The notes below the pieces were generated by a model. The model worked only from the letters and a program-made list of their open reading frames with translations, had not been told where the DNA came from and searched no databases. This document shows, piece after piece, positions 49,000-59,406 of a stretch of 64,000 nt of DNA. The first letter of the stretch is position 1, and every line of letters starts with the position of its first letter. Position numbers and translations under genes: made by a program. This DNA is from Platerodrilus igneus (Eukaryota; Arthropoda; Insecta; Coleoptera; Lycidae). The stretch is from the NCBI GenBank assembly GCA_036346225.1, contig JARFIW010001215.1, forward strand, positions 5,222,501 to 5,286,500. Direction: 5' to 3'.

Positions 49000-50290
49000 A
49001 GGGCTTCACTTTTTGTTTCAAACAAGCAGGTGCGAAGCTGTTGGAAAAATCTTAGACTAGTTCAATAAATAATTAAAAGAACGAAATAGCTGTTTGGGAG
49101 ATGCTGCTTCTGATGACACTGTTAATCAATGGTCTTATTTTGATAAAATGCTAATTCTTAAAGATCAATTTGGATCCTGTGAAACATCAAGTAATGTGAT
49201 GGATTCTGTTACATGCCGAAATTCGGCACAAACATTTCTATAAGTTCCTAATTTGTAAGTGATTTCGCGCCAATAATTTATGAAGACTTGTGCGTGCATT
49301 TCCGTCCCTTGAAATAGTTGCGTTTGCGCAAAAGAATGCGCAGACGCAGAGAGAAAGAAAGTGGTGAATTTCCGACACGTCAGTATTAGTCAGCCAGACG
49401 TCGAGCCTAGTGGTTTATCTTTGTGCAGTCTCTTGTCTTCTTTTTTCAGATTATGTAGGGTTTCTGCCTTATACCTAATTATCTTTCCTCATACCAGTTT
49501 CCTGTGGTTCCGCTAATAAATAGGAAGAAGAAGACAAATTAAATTTGGATTCAACCGGGGGCAGACGGATGACCCACGCCCGAAATGCTCAACGACGCTC
49601 AGCTGCCGTCATAATAGCATAATGCTGTAAGGAGTCCTACAATTACGTGAGTACCTTTATCGTTTTTTTGCATGTAGTGTAGTAATTTAAAACATTTATA
49701 TGACGTAATACCTTATTTGCGCATCATTTTGCAAATATTTATTTGTGTTACCAACTGACGTAGTGGCTCTCATGCATTACCACCGGGAGTATAACAATTC
49801 ACAATTTAGCCTATCTATTAATCAAATTAATGATAGCGATAGCGATAACTCAATTGAAAGTGATTATGTCACTCTTTCGGCAAATGTTACTATAATTTCT
49901 GACAACTGATCGAAATGACCATGGATCCTCTACCATAGCTCTGTATCGCTCATCATCATCCAGTTCAACTTAGCAATCTATGTATACAAAAACAGGATAC
50001 AAAAATGCATAATCCCACAAACTGAGATAGGCCAACAATTGGTTGAACTTGAAAAAGAAAAACTTGCCTTGAGGAGGTAGAAACCATTGTACGACACACG
50101 ATGAAGACATAGGATTCTTTCATTTCTTTTTTACTTTATGTAAAAACACTCACACCAAAAACAAATTTCTTTTTTGGGTGAATGTGCAAGAAACTTTGTT
50201 TAAACTTACGTTTTCCAAAGAAAATCTAACTACCACTACTGTGAATTTCAAAAGTACCAGGAAAATCAATTTCCAAGTACCACAAGTCAT
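49000..50290 (+). pseudogene. MADF-BESS protein remnant, interrupted by a solo LTR
   Basis: Plus-strand pieces: MADF C-terminal half (LKERNSCLGDAASDDTVNQW, SYFDKMLILKDQF at 49.07-49.18 kb) and a Ser/Asn-rich linker split by the LTR at 49207-49796 (resuming SINQINDSDSDNSIESDY). Near 50.0 kb come EIGQQLVELEKEKLALRR and a BESS motif (DEDIGFFHFFFTLCK, NKFLFWVNVQETLFKL) near 50.1-50.2 kb. Several stops. In PIF/Harbinger elements such a protein is the transposase partner; arthropods also have many host MADF-BESS factors. The flanking Harbinger pieces favour a transposon origin. Confidence 0.65.
49207..49796 (+). mobile_element. Solo LTR, short family (590 bp), TSD ATTC
   Basis: Starts TGTTACATGCCG with the palindrome GCCGAAATTCGGC and ends GGAGTATAACA. 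ATTC flanks at 49203-49206 and 49797-49800. The acceptor TTCTTTTTTCAG near 49449 and donor ACGTGAGTACC near 49645 are intact. Confidence 0.9.
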
Positions 50291-50334
50291 ATACCTCAAT
50301 GGACGCAGAATAGAGAATATAATGATTTCACAAA

Positions 50335-50590
50335 TAGTATCCTACAAGACTGTTTAAAATAAGTTTTCTTCCATTGTGAATAACTAACTTTATTGTAAGA
50401 ACCAACCTTTCTTTGTCTAGAGTTGGATTTGAGTGATAGTTGTAATTGCATACTTCAATTTTTGATCGCAATTTGTCATAAATATATTTGATTGTGTCTG
50501 GTGTCATTCTCATGTATGCGTGGAATCTGTCTGGATAGTCTTTCAGCTTTGCAAATAAATAATGATATTTCCTAGATATTGTCTTTGACA
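50335..50590 (-). pseudogene. Harbinger transposase N-terminal fragment
   Basis: Minus strand reads YHYLFAKLKDYPDRFHAYMR, MTPDTIKYIYDKLRSKIEV and LDKERLVLTIKLV, the N-terminal helical domain of HARBI1-like transposases, then loses similarity. It faces the MADF-BESS gene tail to tail, which is a common Harbinger layout. It may be the same transposase as at 48.24-48.97 kb or a second copy. Confidence 0.7.
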
Positions 50591-52050
50591 GTTTATTGGA
50601 TGGGCACTAAACCGGCGATTCAAATGGTTTCAGGGTAACCACCACTTCATGCTTAAAGACAGAATCGATGTCTTCACCATCACTACTTGCCTTATACATA
50701 TTGTATGTTTTTGGATGCAGAAATATAACAAAATAGATGTCCTCAGTCTGACGCTAGATAGAACACTAAAAAAGCAGAATGCAGAAATCACTTTGCTATG
50801 TCTACCCAACAATAACTTTGACTGCGACCACAATGTAAACCGTTACTGTGATGTAAATCACTATCAGCAATGCATTTCTGCATGGTCGCTCCCTTATTGT
50901 TGTGTTAATGGTTAAGCAACTATTAGTTTGTTACTTCATACATTTGAGAAAAATTAAATGCAGGTTATGTTGTATCAAAAGATTTATATACTTTAACTTA
51001 TATATACATATTCTTGGTATTTTTAGTAAATTTAAAACTAGATTGCGAACATCAAGTTGGGATAAAATTCAAGAGAAAATAAAAACTGAGCAAATAAGTT
51101 TTTTCCGAAGATTGATCTTGATAGTTTCAGCGTTTTTAGAAAAATACGTAATGGAGATTTTATTAATGAGGTCAAAAATAAATGCATGGGAACATTAAAA
51201 ATAAAAGTCTGGTATATCAAAAAATTACATTTTTTTAGTATACTGCCTTGATATTTTCAAGAATAGTTATAATTAAGACATAGAATCTTAAAGTGTGAAC
51301 GATTTTACCCATAATTTTCTGGCAGGCATTTTGAAGCACGAAAAGCTATATAAAGAAGAGTAAACAGAATTCGTGGCTTATTATTGGCGGTCCTTTAGTG
51401 AAGAGCTTTTGCCTATTGTATATGATTAAAATTTATTAAACTGTACAGTGGAAATGATTTCATCGAATTATTTACTAGGAACAGCTGTATTAACTTACAA
51501 CCAGAGTAATTTAAACGCAATTGATATTTAAAGATAAAGTAATGAAGAATAAAATGTATAATATTTATGAAATGGAAAATAAACCGTTTGGGTATGGTTT
51601 ATTATTGTTGGAACTTTACTGGAAACTGTACATGTGAAGTTGTACTTGATAAAAATAAGAACAACTTTTTCTGTACCTTTTTCCAAAAATGAACTATAAG
51701 TAACTGACAAGAAGTATTTTGTCACCTTAACAACTGTACACTAGTTACACGGCAAACCTTATATATCACATACTAAAAACAGTCTTCATATATTATTATG
51801 ATTATCTTGTATAAAAGCATTATCCAACACTTTTCTTCTTTTATACAAGACCACACGCTTCTCTAAAGAATTTAAGTTTTTGAGTTGGGAGTGGTTTTGT
51901 AAGTAGACTTCCCAACATAGATTCAGTCAGACAATATCTGCACTGTATCCTTCCTTTTGATATGAAATTTTATACAACAGTGCATCAATGTGTTTTGAAC
52001 GAGTTGACAATCTCTCTTTCTGAATAAGTTCAAGCCAACGTTAGTTATCT
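50591..52050. other. Unassigned AT-rich sequence
   Basis: ORFs at 50649-50915 and 50902-51198 show no recognisable domain; no repeat structure seen. Confidence 0.45.
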
Positions 52051-52726
52051 TCATAAATAACTAATGGTTCCTTCACTATTTGTTTCAGGTCCTTTAAAAT
52101 GAAGCAACCATGCCTCTTCCTGATATGCACACGATAGAGCACCAAATTCTGCTTTCATCGATGATAAGGCCACATATGTTGGCTTTCTGCATGGCCAACT
52201 AACTACTCTATTAAATACAAAAACAAATGCACTTAAAGATTTTCGATCAGTAGGATTTTCTGCCCAACTCGCATTCGCATAACCATATAGCAAATCCTTA
52301 TCCTTCACATTACAAAGTGTAAGTTTTAAACTTGAACTTCCCAATAAACAATTCACTACATGCTTCAGTTCATTCCAATCACACCGAGTAGGTTTACTAA
52401 TTTTTGGGCTAAAATTCATATACTTGCTGAAATGTCAGGTCGAGTGTTCACAGACACATACAACAAGCAACCAATCAACTTCTGATAATTTTCATTATCT
52501 TTGATAACTTCACGGTCCTTGGTTATTCTATAGTATCCTGAATCTAACGGCACAGATGATGGCTTCACAACTCCAAGGCTAAACATTAATCCAATTTGCT
52601 TTATATATCTAGTTTGACTAATTTGGAAAATTCATTTGTATCTTCAACTATTTCAATACCGAAATATTGCTGAATTTCTTCAAAGTCCTTTATTTCAAAA
52701 TTTTCAGACAGTTTGCAAGTTACATA

Positions 52727-53324
52727 TCCCCTATATTAATATGTATTTAAAATTAAACGTAATTATTATGTCTTAGTTATAGCATGATACATTGTATTAA
52801 ACAATGTAATATATAAATTGTCATCAGAGTTCATATCAGAAATAGGAATAAGAAACGACTGCATTGTAACCCAGACGCAACTTGATACCACAGATGAAGA
52901 AACAATGAACTGCGATCAAGTATACTTATTTATAATTATTTAGAATAAAGACGATATATGATTTATCAAGAAACGGCAGAAAGCAAGATCTGTAGTTTCC
53001 CACAGAACGATGCGAGACCAGAGGCTTCATGTTAAATGTAATAAGCCCTGATCGCCAGTCAGTCTTCGAACTTCATAACTTTAACATTGTTAGGTGTTCA
53101 AGCGCCCATTTGTAATTATTAATATTTGATTTATTTAAGTATTAAGTAAGAGTATTTATTCAATTACATTTACTTTGTGTTTAATGAACATAAGAGTTCA
53201 AGTCTGTTGCAAAAGAAATAAAGCATTTTTTGTAATTATAGAAAAAAACAAATGTGATAGTAGAGTTTTTTTGGAAATAAACTTTTTAAAAAGAAGCTCC
53301 CAAAGACTCGAAATCTATCTCACA
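52727..53324 (-). mobile_element. Insertion in Copia RT; probably an LTR plus PBS fragment
   Basis: Copia RT is continuous if this piece is removed. On the minus strand it begins TGTGAGATAG at 53324, contains TATAAATAAG and reaches TTCATCTG followed by TGGTATCAAG (about 52890), a plausible tRNA-Met-type primer site. About 160 bases then run to the Copia junction near 52727. No clean target duplication was seen. A truncated LTR retrotransposon 5' end is the best guess. Confidence 0.4.
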
Positions 53325-53417
53325 TTTTAAATATTCAATTGCTGTACGATTGGCAACTTCCATCATATCATTTACATGCATTAACAACTAATACCAATGA
53401 TTCTCGTACTTCAAAAT

Positions 53418-54491
53418 CCCTCATCCTTCCAACCTATTTTTCTTACGATAACTACCAGGTGGGGTGCACTTGCACACAATTGTTTGAAGGCCTAAAACAA
53501 ATTAAAATAGCAATTTTTTGTTATTACAAAGACATCTAAAAAAGCCAATGCTATGGAACAAAAACTTTAATTAGCAAAAATATCAAATACAAAAATGTAT
53601 TAACAAGTTAAGCATTACAATTTTGACAAAACAATTTTCAGCATAAACAGACTTTTTGCAGAGAGTATGTATGATTTCTGGCATAATAAACAGCAAAAAT
53701 GCATATCTGATGCTAGAAATTCCAGAACTGTGGGCTATTAGACCGACCAGGAGTAACATTCAATATATTTGTTCAGGATACCCTAACTCATATTCTTTTG
53801 ATTTTTTGACGATTCAGTGCTATCTTTAGCTACATACGTATGTATATCTTTCACGCACCATCAATTTCTGCTTTCATCTAAACATCACCAGAAATTTTGT
53901 CTTCATCAACTGATACCTTCCTTGTCACTGTCTTCTTCTTGCAGAAAATCGTCGAATTCTGGATCATCATTATCCATCCAGTGGCATCAAGATCCCCTGT
54001 TTGGTAAGATTCTTTGGATTACGTATTTTTGGAACAGCACTCATAGCGTTCAAAATGAAAGGAACTAATAAAAATCACTAGTAAGCGCACAACACAAGTA
54101 ATGCAGCTAAACTAAAATAATATGTAGTCAAGTAGAATTTCAGAAATGGGTAAAAAGGTTATTCTCCGGAACCAAGCTGGGAAGCCCATAAAAACATAAA
54201 TGCAGTTTCATACTATCAGTTAATTACCAGAAATTGTAGATACATGTCCACGTAACATACGCAATTTCAATAGCAGTTAACTAGTAACTGGGGTGCATAT
54301 TCACCCCAGTCTACAAAAATAATCATTTTGTTAAGTATTCATATTTTAAGAATATTTGCAACGGCATTTAAACTAAAAATCAATTAAATAAAACTACTTA
54401 AAACCCCAGGCCTCAAAAAATTTGAAAACAGTTTATTTTTAAAAAAAATCAAATCTGGGGTGCACGTGCACCTCGGTTGGGAGTATGAGGG
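53418..54491. mobile_element. 1.07 kb DNA element with CCCTCAT terminal inverted repeats, inside Copia RT
   Basis: The ends CCCTCATCCTTCCAACC and (inverted) CCCTCATACTCCCAACC match at 15 of 17 positions. A subterminal GGGGTGCAC-TGCAC palindrome is near both ends (53461, 54449), with a related GGGGTGCATATTCACCCC at 54294. On the minus strand MSAVPKIRNPKN and then DPEFDDFLQEEDSDKEG recall the acidic start of piggyBac-type transposases. No further transposase is present and no TTAA duplication is visible. Non-autonomous; piggyBac-like assignment tentative. Confidence 0.55.
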
Positions 54492-56540
54492 ATACATAAA
54501 CACATTTGTATAGCTATGCTGAAAACTTGCTTTAGTTAACATATTATGAATAGCTTCATTCCAAACTCTAACAGCTTGCTATAGTTCATATAAACTTTTC
54601 TTAAGCAAACAAACATAATTTAATTTTTCTTGGAGCTCGTAGCTTGGCGGCTGTTTCATATAAATTATTTCCTTTAAGAATCCATTCAAAAATGCTGTTT
54701 TAATATCCATGTGCCTTACTAGCATAAGATTCTTTCCCTGCTAATGATAACGTCCTAAAAGTTGCTTGCTGGAGCAAACACTTGGTCATAATCGGTGCTA
54801 TACTTTTATAGAAACCCCTGTGCGACCAATCGTGCTTTGAAGCAATACATACTGCCATTAAAATTTGATTTTACTTTAAAAATCAACGTGCTACCAATAA
54901 CTTTATGGCCAGCAGATAGTTCACACAACTCCCACATACCATTTTTCTTTAGTGTCTCTATTTCTTTATCCATAGCCTTAAGCCATTCATCTTTTACAAC
55001 ACTAGCCAGCTTCTTGAAATAATTGTCATTTGGGTTCATTACTAGTCTTGGTGGAATTCCTTTATTAGCACATTACGATGTCCGTTGATATAGTTCTTCA
55101 ACATCATCATTACCATAATTAACTGTATTTTGAAGTTCATTATTTACTGTCTGTGAATTTTCAGTAGAATTAGTGTCAACTACACTTGACTTCCATAGCT
55201 TCCTGATGAATTTCCTTTTTATCCAACAATTCTAAATTTGAATTAGCTTTATGAAAAAAAAACATTTACAAAACTTACACCACGGCTTATTACATTTTTC
55301 CTACTATATGGATCATAACATCTGTATGCTTTTGAATGATCATTTGTAACGTGCAATTTTTGTAGTTTTAAACTTTTACGCTGTTTCCCAATTTATAAAT
55401 GCATTTCTGCAAATTGCTGTTTCTGTATTTGATATTTATTAACTCGTGTGTGGTAATTTAAAGATAGATAAAGTGAAAATTATAAACCGCTTATAATAAA
55501 TAAATTGCATCGTTCTCGTCTTGTCATAAATATAAACTTTGTTCCTTATGTGGATATACAAGGTAGATAAGAGACGATAAGAAGTTGTAATGGTACGAGT
55601 TGAATAAACAGATGAGGAGTCGTGTTTTGTTCTTCATTGCGATATACTAAGTACGTTAAAAATACTGTTTCCTCTTTGCTTTGACTAGTGAGAATTAATG
55701 CGGGATTTAATTTTCGTATTGTTCATGTACGAGCACAGCACGATTTTTTTTTTGTTGTTTTCTTGTGAAATAAAAATTGTATATTAACTGTACAAAAGTG
55801 TTTTACGGAACCTTTTGACGGACGTACTTAAGTGATACACGTGCTTTACCCATTATGGTTCTTTTTTAGTTGTTTTGTCTTTTGATATTAAAACTGTGTG
55901 TGCGATCTAGTTCCGCGGTCCTTTTCTTTTCGGAGTGGCGCATACCTTGGATTGTTTAAATACAGTGATACTGTAGTCTCTGAATTTTCTAACAACAAAG
56001 AATCTAAAATAGATCATTGCTTGCGCAAATTTCGTTATTTGTGAAATATAACAGAATACCGGCTTACAAAGGTATTGGTTGAAATTTCTCACTGCTTTTT
56101 GGGATGTTTATGAAAATAATATACCTTTGGTCCCAGTTGAAATTAAACTAGTGCTTCAGAATATTTCAAAATTATTGTCTTAGGAAAGAGAATTACCAAG
56201 AAATTTATCAAGGCTACATAGTTCCGACGCGGGATAATGTCTGCTGCTAACACCAGTGAAATACGTAGGTGTGATTAGTGTAACGTGTGATAAGTTCCAT
56301 CAACACCCTCACAGTCAAGGGTGAAGTGCTTCGTTAGTGCAGGACGTCGTTGAATCCCACACTTCAGTTGCAAGGAAGCGTTGCTGAAGGGCTTTTGTAA
56401 GTTGAACTATTTCCTACTGGTTATTACTTTAAATATCTATCTGATGCTTCACCATATCTTTGTCGTTCTGATACCTTTCATAATAGACTTGCATGCTACT
56501 TTAAAACATACAAAAAAAAAGACAGAAAGAAAAATCAATA

Positions 56541-56660
56541 CTACTAAATTACTCATACCCATTGTGTCTTACCTATTTATTTACTGAATTACTGATATCA
56601 ATTGTGTCTTACCTATTTATTTACTGAATTACTCATGTCAATTGTGTCTTACCTATTTAT
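56541..56660 (+). repeat. Three-unit tandem repeat, 40-base period, in the long LTR
   Basis: ATTGTGTCTTACCTATTTAT begins at 56561, 56601 and 56641, with AAATTACTCAT or GAATTACT-AT between. Confidence 0.92.
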
Positions 56661-57060
56661 TTTTTTTAACATTTTGTCTGATTTATGTTTAATTGGTGTG
56701 TAAGGAAACGTTTCTGCTACTCCCCAATATTACCTCACTTTGTAATAAAAAATTTTATAATGCTTTTATCGTGATTATATTATATAGTTTATCTAAACAG
56801 TTTTATTTACATTCTACAAAGTACTGAATAACTGAGACTTTTCATTGCAGCTATGCTTTTTCTTTATTTCAGGTTTGCAGGACTAATTTTTCTTTATTGC
56901 AGGTTTGCTATTCTAACTTTTTTTTCTTGCAGGTATTATCACTAACTCCTTACAGCCGCGTACATTGTATGTTGGTCTGCTTTCTACATCCCCCCCCCCA
57001 ATCTCCGATTGAGCCCGGTCACTTCTTTGATTTTCTTTGTGTTACGCACGGCTACGAGCC

Positions 57061-57199
57061 AACGTAGCATAAATTGGGCGGCCGAACAGGGATGCCCCTA
57101 ATAACGTAACATAAATTTTTGGCGCCCAACGTGGCTGCCACGAAAAAAACGTAATAAATTTGGCGCCCAACGGGACGGCCGCGAAAAAAAAACGTAACA
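57061..57199 (+). repeat. Triplicated LTR-end unit with PBS-like cores
   Basis: Three units of about 42-46 bases, each AACGTA-CATAAATT followed by a core: GGGCGGCCGAACAGGG (57076), TGGCGCCCAACGTGG (57120) and TGGCGCCCAACGGG (57161). The series closes with AACGTAACA. TGGCGCCCAAC is a classic retroelement primer-binding site for tRNA-Lys-type primers and normally occurs once, just after the 5' LTR. Confidence 0.8.
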
Positions 57200-58096
57200 C
57201 ATTATAACCAACAAAAATCATAGAAATTGCGGTCGCATCCAGTTTTTATCGTTTTTCTGTTGAAACATATACAAAACATTTTGATCCAAAAATTGCGAAA
57301 TGTTTTGCACTATGCTTTCTTCCATATCATACCTCATATGGAATTCCTTCCGTCGCTTTAGTAAACAATCTATTTTGCCACATTCGCAGTTTTATCCCAA
57401 AAACTGTATGATGACTTTGATTCGATAATTAAACACCTTGCCATTTCAATAATAGCTCTATTCTTCCGTTCTGCTACACCATTCTGCTGTGGGGGTGTAT
57501 GGTGCTGTATACTGTGTTTGGATTCATTTGCATTTTCATAAAATTAACCGCCGCATTACCAATATATTCCTCTTTGTGGTCTGACCTTATTATTATGGGT
57601 TTTCTGTCAAATTTAGTCTTCACAAGTTCTACATATTTTTTAATTTTTCTATGACCTGACTTTTGTGCAATTATTTTGTGCATTATAATATTATACACTT
57701 CTAAATAAGTAACAGGTGCAATAAAGAAGCTAGGGTAGCTGGACATCTTTCCATCAACTTGCAAATCCATGCCATCCGTTAGCATTTTTATAGAGTCTAG
57801 AAAAAAAATTGTTGAATAAATTGGCAACATTAGCGGATTCAATAGGATCACCATTTCCATCCAAAAACTTCTTAGGATAAGAAATCTTATTTGAATTTAC
57901 TTCAGATTTAATTATTTTACAGACCCAAGCACTTTTATTTTCTGCTTGAGAATATAGATCATTTATGTGTTTTTTATCAGTTTTTCTATCTGCTTTATGT
58001 TGATGTAACATACTTTTATAGTGCATAAGTAAGTTTAAATTAGTACCTCTTTTACAATATCAGTGTAGGTATCTAAAATATTTGCCATTTTTAATA

Positions 58097-59406
58097 CAGT
58101 ATTGCCCGAAATAAACAGTACTGAAATTGTAATTGTTTTGTATATTTAAAAATACATATTATTGACACTTTATTATATGTTCTAAATGTGCACCTCCTCG
58201 TTCGAGACAGACTTCATAACGATGTTGTAAGTTTCTGGTCATGTTATTGAATAAGGGTTGTCTCAGGGCTGCGAAGAAGACTCTAACGGCATCCTTTAAT
58301 TCATCGATGGTTTGTGGTGCCCGTTTGAAAACGGCATTTTTAGCCATGCCCCAAATGTATGCGTCTGGAGGTGTGAGGTCTGGAGAATGTGAAGGATAAG
58401 GGAAGTCAGTAAATCGTGATATGAATTTGCTTGGAAAATGTTCTTGAAGAAATTGACAATTGCGGCAGCAGTATGGCAAGTTGCCCGTCCTGCTGAAAAA
58501 TTGGTTTCGAAATGCCAAGTTACGTGCACGACAGAATTGACGTAGATCAGGGATAAATCGTGTTAAAATTTGTCTGTACCTCTGTTGATTAAGTGTGACT
58601 TGCCTACCATTCTCTTCGATAAAGTACGGACCAATGATTCCGTGTCCGGGAACAGCACACCAGACACTCACTTTTCACTATGTAAAGGAACCTCTTGAAC
58701 CTCATCGGGTCTGGCAAAGCCCAGAAATCGATTTGTGCGACGATTCACATAGCCTGACAAGTGAAAATGTGCTTCGTCTGAAAACCAAACATTTTTCAAA
58801 AATTCAGGATTTTCATACTGTAACGCGAGAATTCTGGCGCAATATTCCACTCTACTGCGATAATCCCGAGGATGTAGTTGTTGATGTACCTGAATCACAT
58901 ACGAAAATGTACCCAGCTCCTTCAGGATTCTTTGAAAGGAAGTTCTTTTTAAATCAAGTTGTAATGCTGTCCTTGCCTGGCTGACTTTCGGATTTTCTAA
59001 GATTTGCTCAAAAACACGTTCATGGTTATTGTTGTTGTTAACTGTCCTGGGACGCCCCGAGTTTCCTTTTCGTTGGCACAATACACTACCTGTATTTCTA
59101 AACTTTTCAATAACCTTCAAAATTACAGCATTACTTGGAGAACGTTTATTAAACCTTTGTGTGAATTGATCAGACACGTATAGTAAACTTGCACCATTAT
59201 GTCGGCCGATTCCGTATGAACGAAAATAATGCTCTACCAGAAACACTTTCTCCTCTGTACTTAACACCATTTTTAACAATTAGGCCCTACTAATTACTTG
59301 TTTGAGGTTTACTTGACAGGTCTATACTAGCTAACTTGAGTGTGACAGCACACGCATAAAAACACCGCCAACTTAGTTTCAGTACTGTTTATTTCGGGCA
59401 ATACTG
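58097..59406 (-). mobile_element. Tc1/mariner element, 1310 bp, TA duplication
   Basis: Terminal inverted repeats of at least 29 bases (CAGTATTGCCCG... ACAGTACTGAAA at each end). TA lies at 58095-58096 and 59407-59408. The related LINE-B copy at 63700-63720 shows the empty site with a single TA (63708-63709). The element contains one transposase frame on the minus strand. Confidence 0.95.
58159..59279 (-). pseudogene. Mariner-type transposase (DUF4817 N-terminus), frameshifted
   Basis: N-terminal helix-turn-helix region with STEEKVFLVEHYFRSYG and KRSPSNAVILKVIEKFRNTG, then RKGNSGRPRTV, typical of the insect DUF4817 transposase group. The DDE domain shows VWFSDEAHFHLSGYVNRR (first Asp), a second-strand ATCHTAAAI readable only in another frame, and SPDLTPPDAYIWG (third acidic position). 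The C-terminus NLQHRYEVCLERGGAHLEHI is intact. A one-base loss in an A-run near 58674 and two shifts near 58480-58500 and 58440 break it. The transposase would cut and paste the element between its inverted repeats at TA sites. Confidence 0.9.

Larger units (their letters stand above)
55345..57199 (+). mobile_element. Solo LTR, long family (1.86 kb), TSD CATT, inside Copia integrase/RT linker
   Basis: Starts TGTAACGTGC and ends AAAACGTAACA. CATT flanks at 55341-55344 and 57200-57203, and removal rejoins the Copia frame at GYN-DHSKAYR. The first 100 bases match the LTR at 3031. Near 56850-56940 are three acceptor-like tracts in a row (TTTATTTCAG, TTTATTGCAG, TTTCTTGCAG). The last 140 bases are three copies of a unit containing primer-site-like motifs (separate entry). 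No gag or pol. Confidence 0.88.
52051..57680 (-). pseudogene. Ty1/Copia pol remnant split by three insertions
   Basis: Minus-strand order from the right: integrase (VELVKTKFDRKPIIIRSD, NGVAERKNRAIIEMARC, FGSKCFVYVS, IFVGYN; 57204-57680). After the LTR 55345-57199 comes DHSKAYRCYDPYSRKNVISR (55.3 kb) and the RT start EWLKAMDKEIETLKKNGMWE, KARLVAQGF (54.8-55.0 kb). Then MDIKTAFLNGF, IYMKQPPSYEL, CLLKKSLYEL (54.5-54.7 kb) follow. Past the DNA element at 53418-54491 there is a broken YVDD area (LLMHVNDMMEVANRTAIEYL; 53.33-53.41 kb). Past 52727-53324 come KLSENFEIKDFEEIQQYFGI (52.65-52.73 kb) and RNase H (LLYGYANASWAENPTDRKSL, VALSSMKAEFGAL; 52.05-52.4 kb). Gag, protease, the integrase start and LTRs are absent. 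At 57680 it abuts a LINE. Confidence 0.88.

Noticed and set aside
49000..50290. Host MADF-BESS transcription factor
   Set aside because: Multiple stops and flanking Harbinger pieces favour a transposon-derived pseudogene.
58595..58984. 129-codon plus-strand ORF
   Set aside because: Antisense shadow of the mariner transposase.
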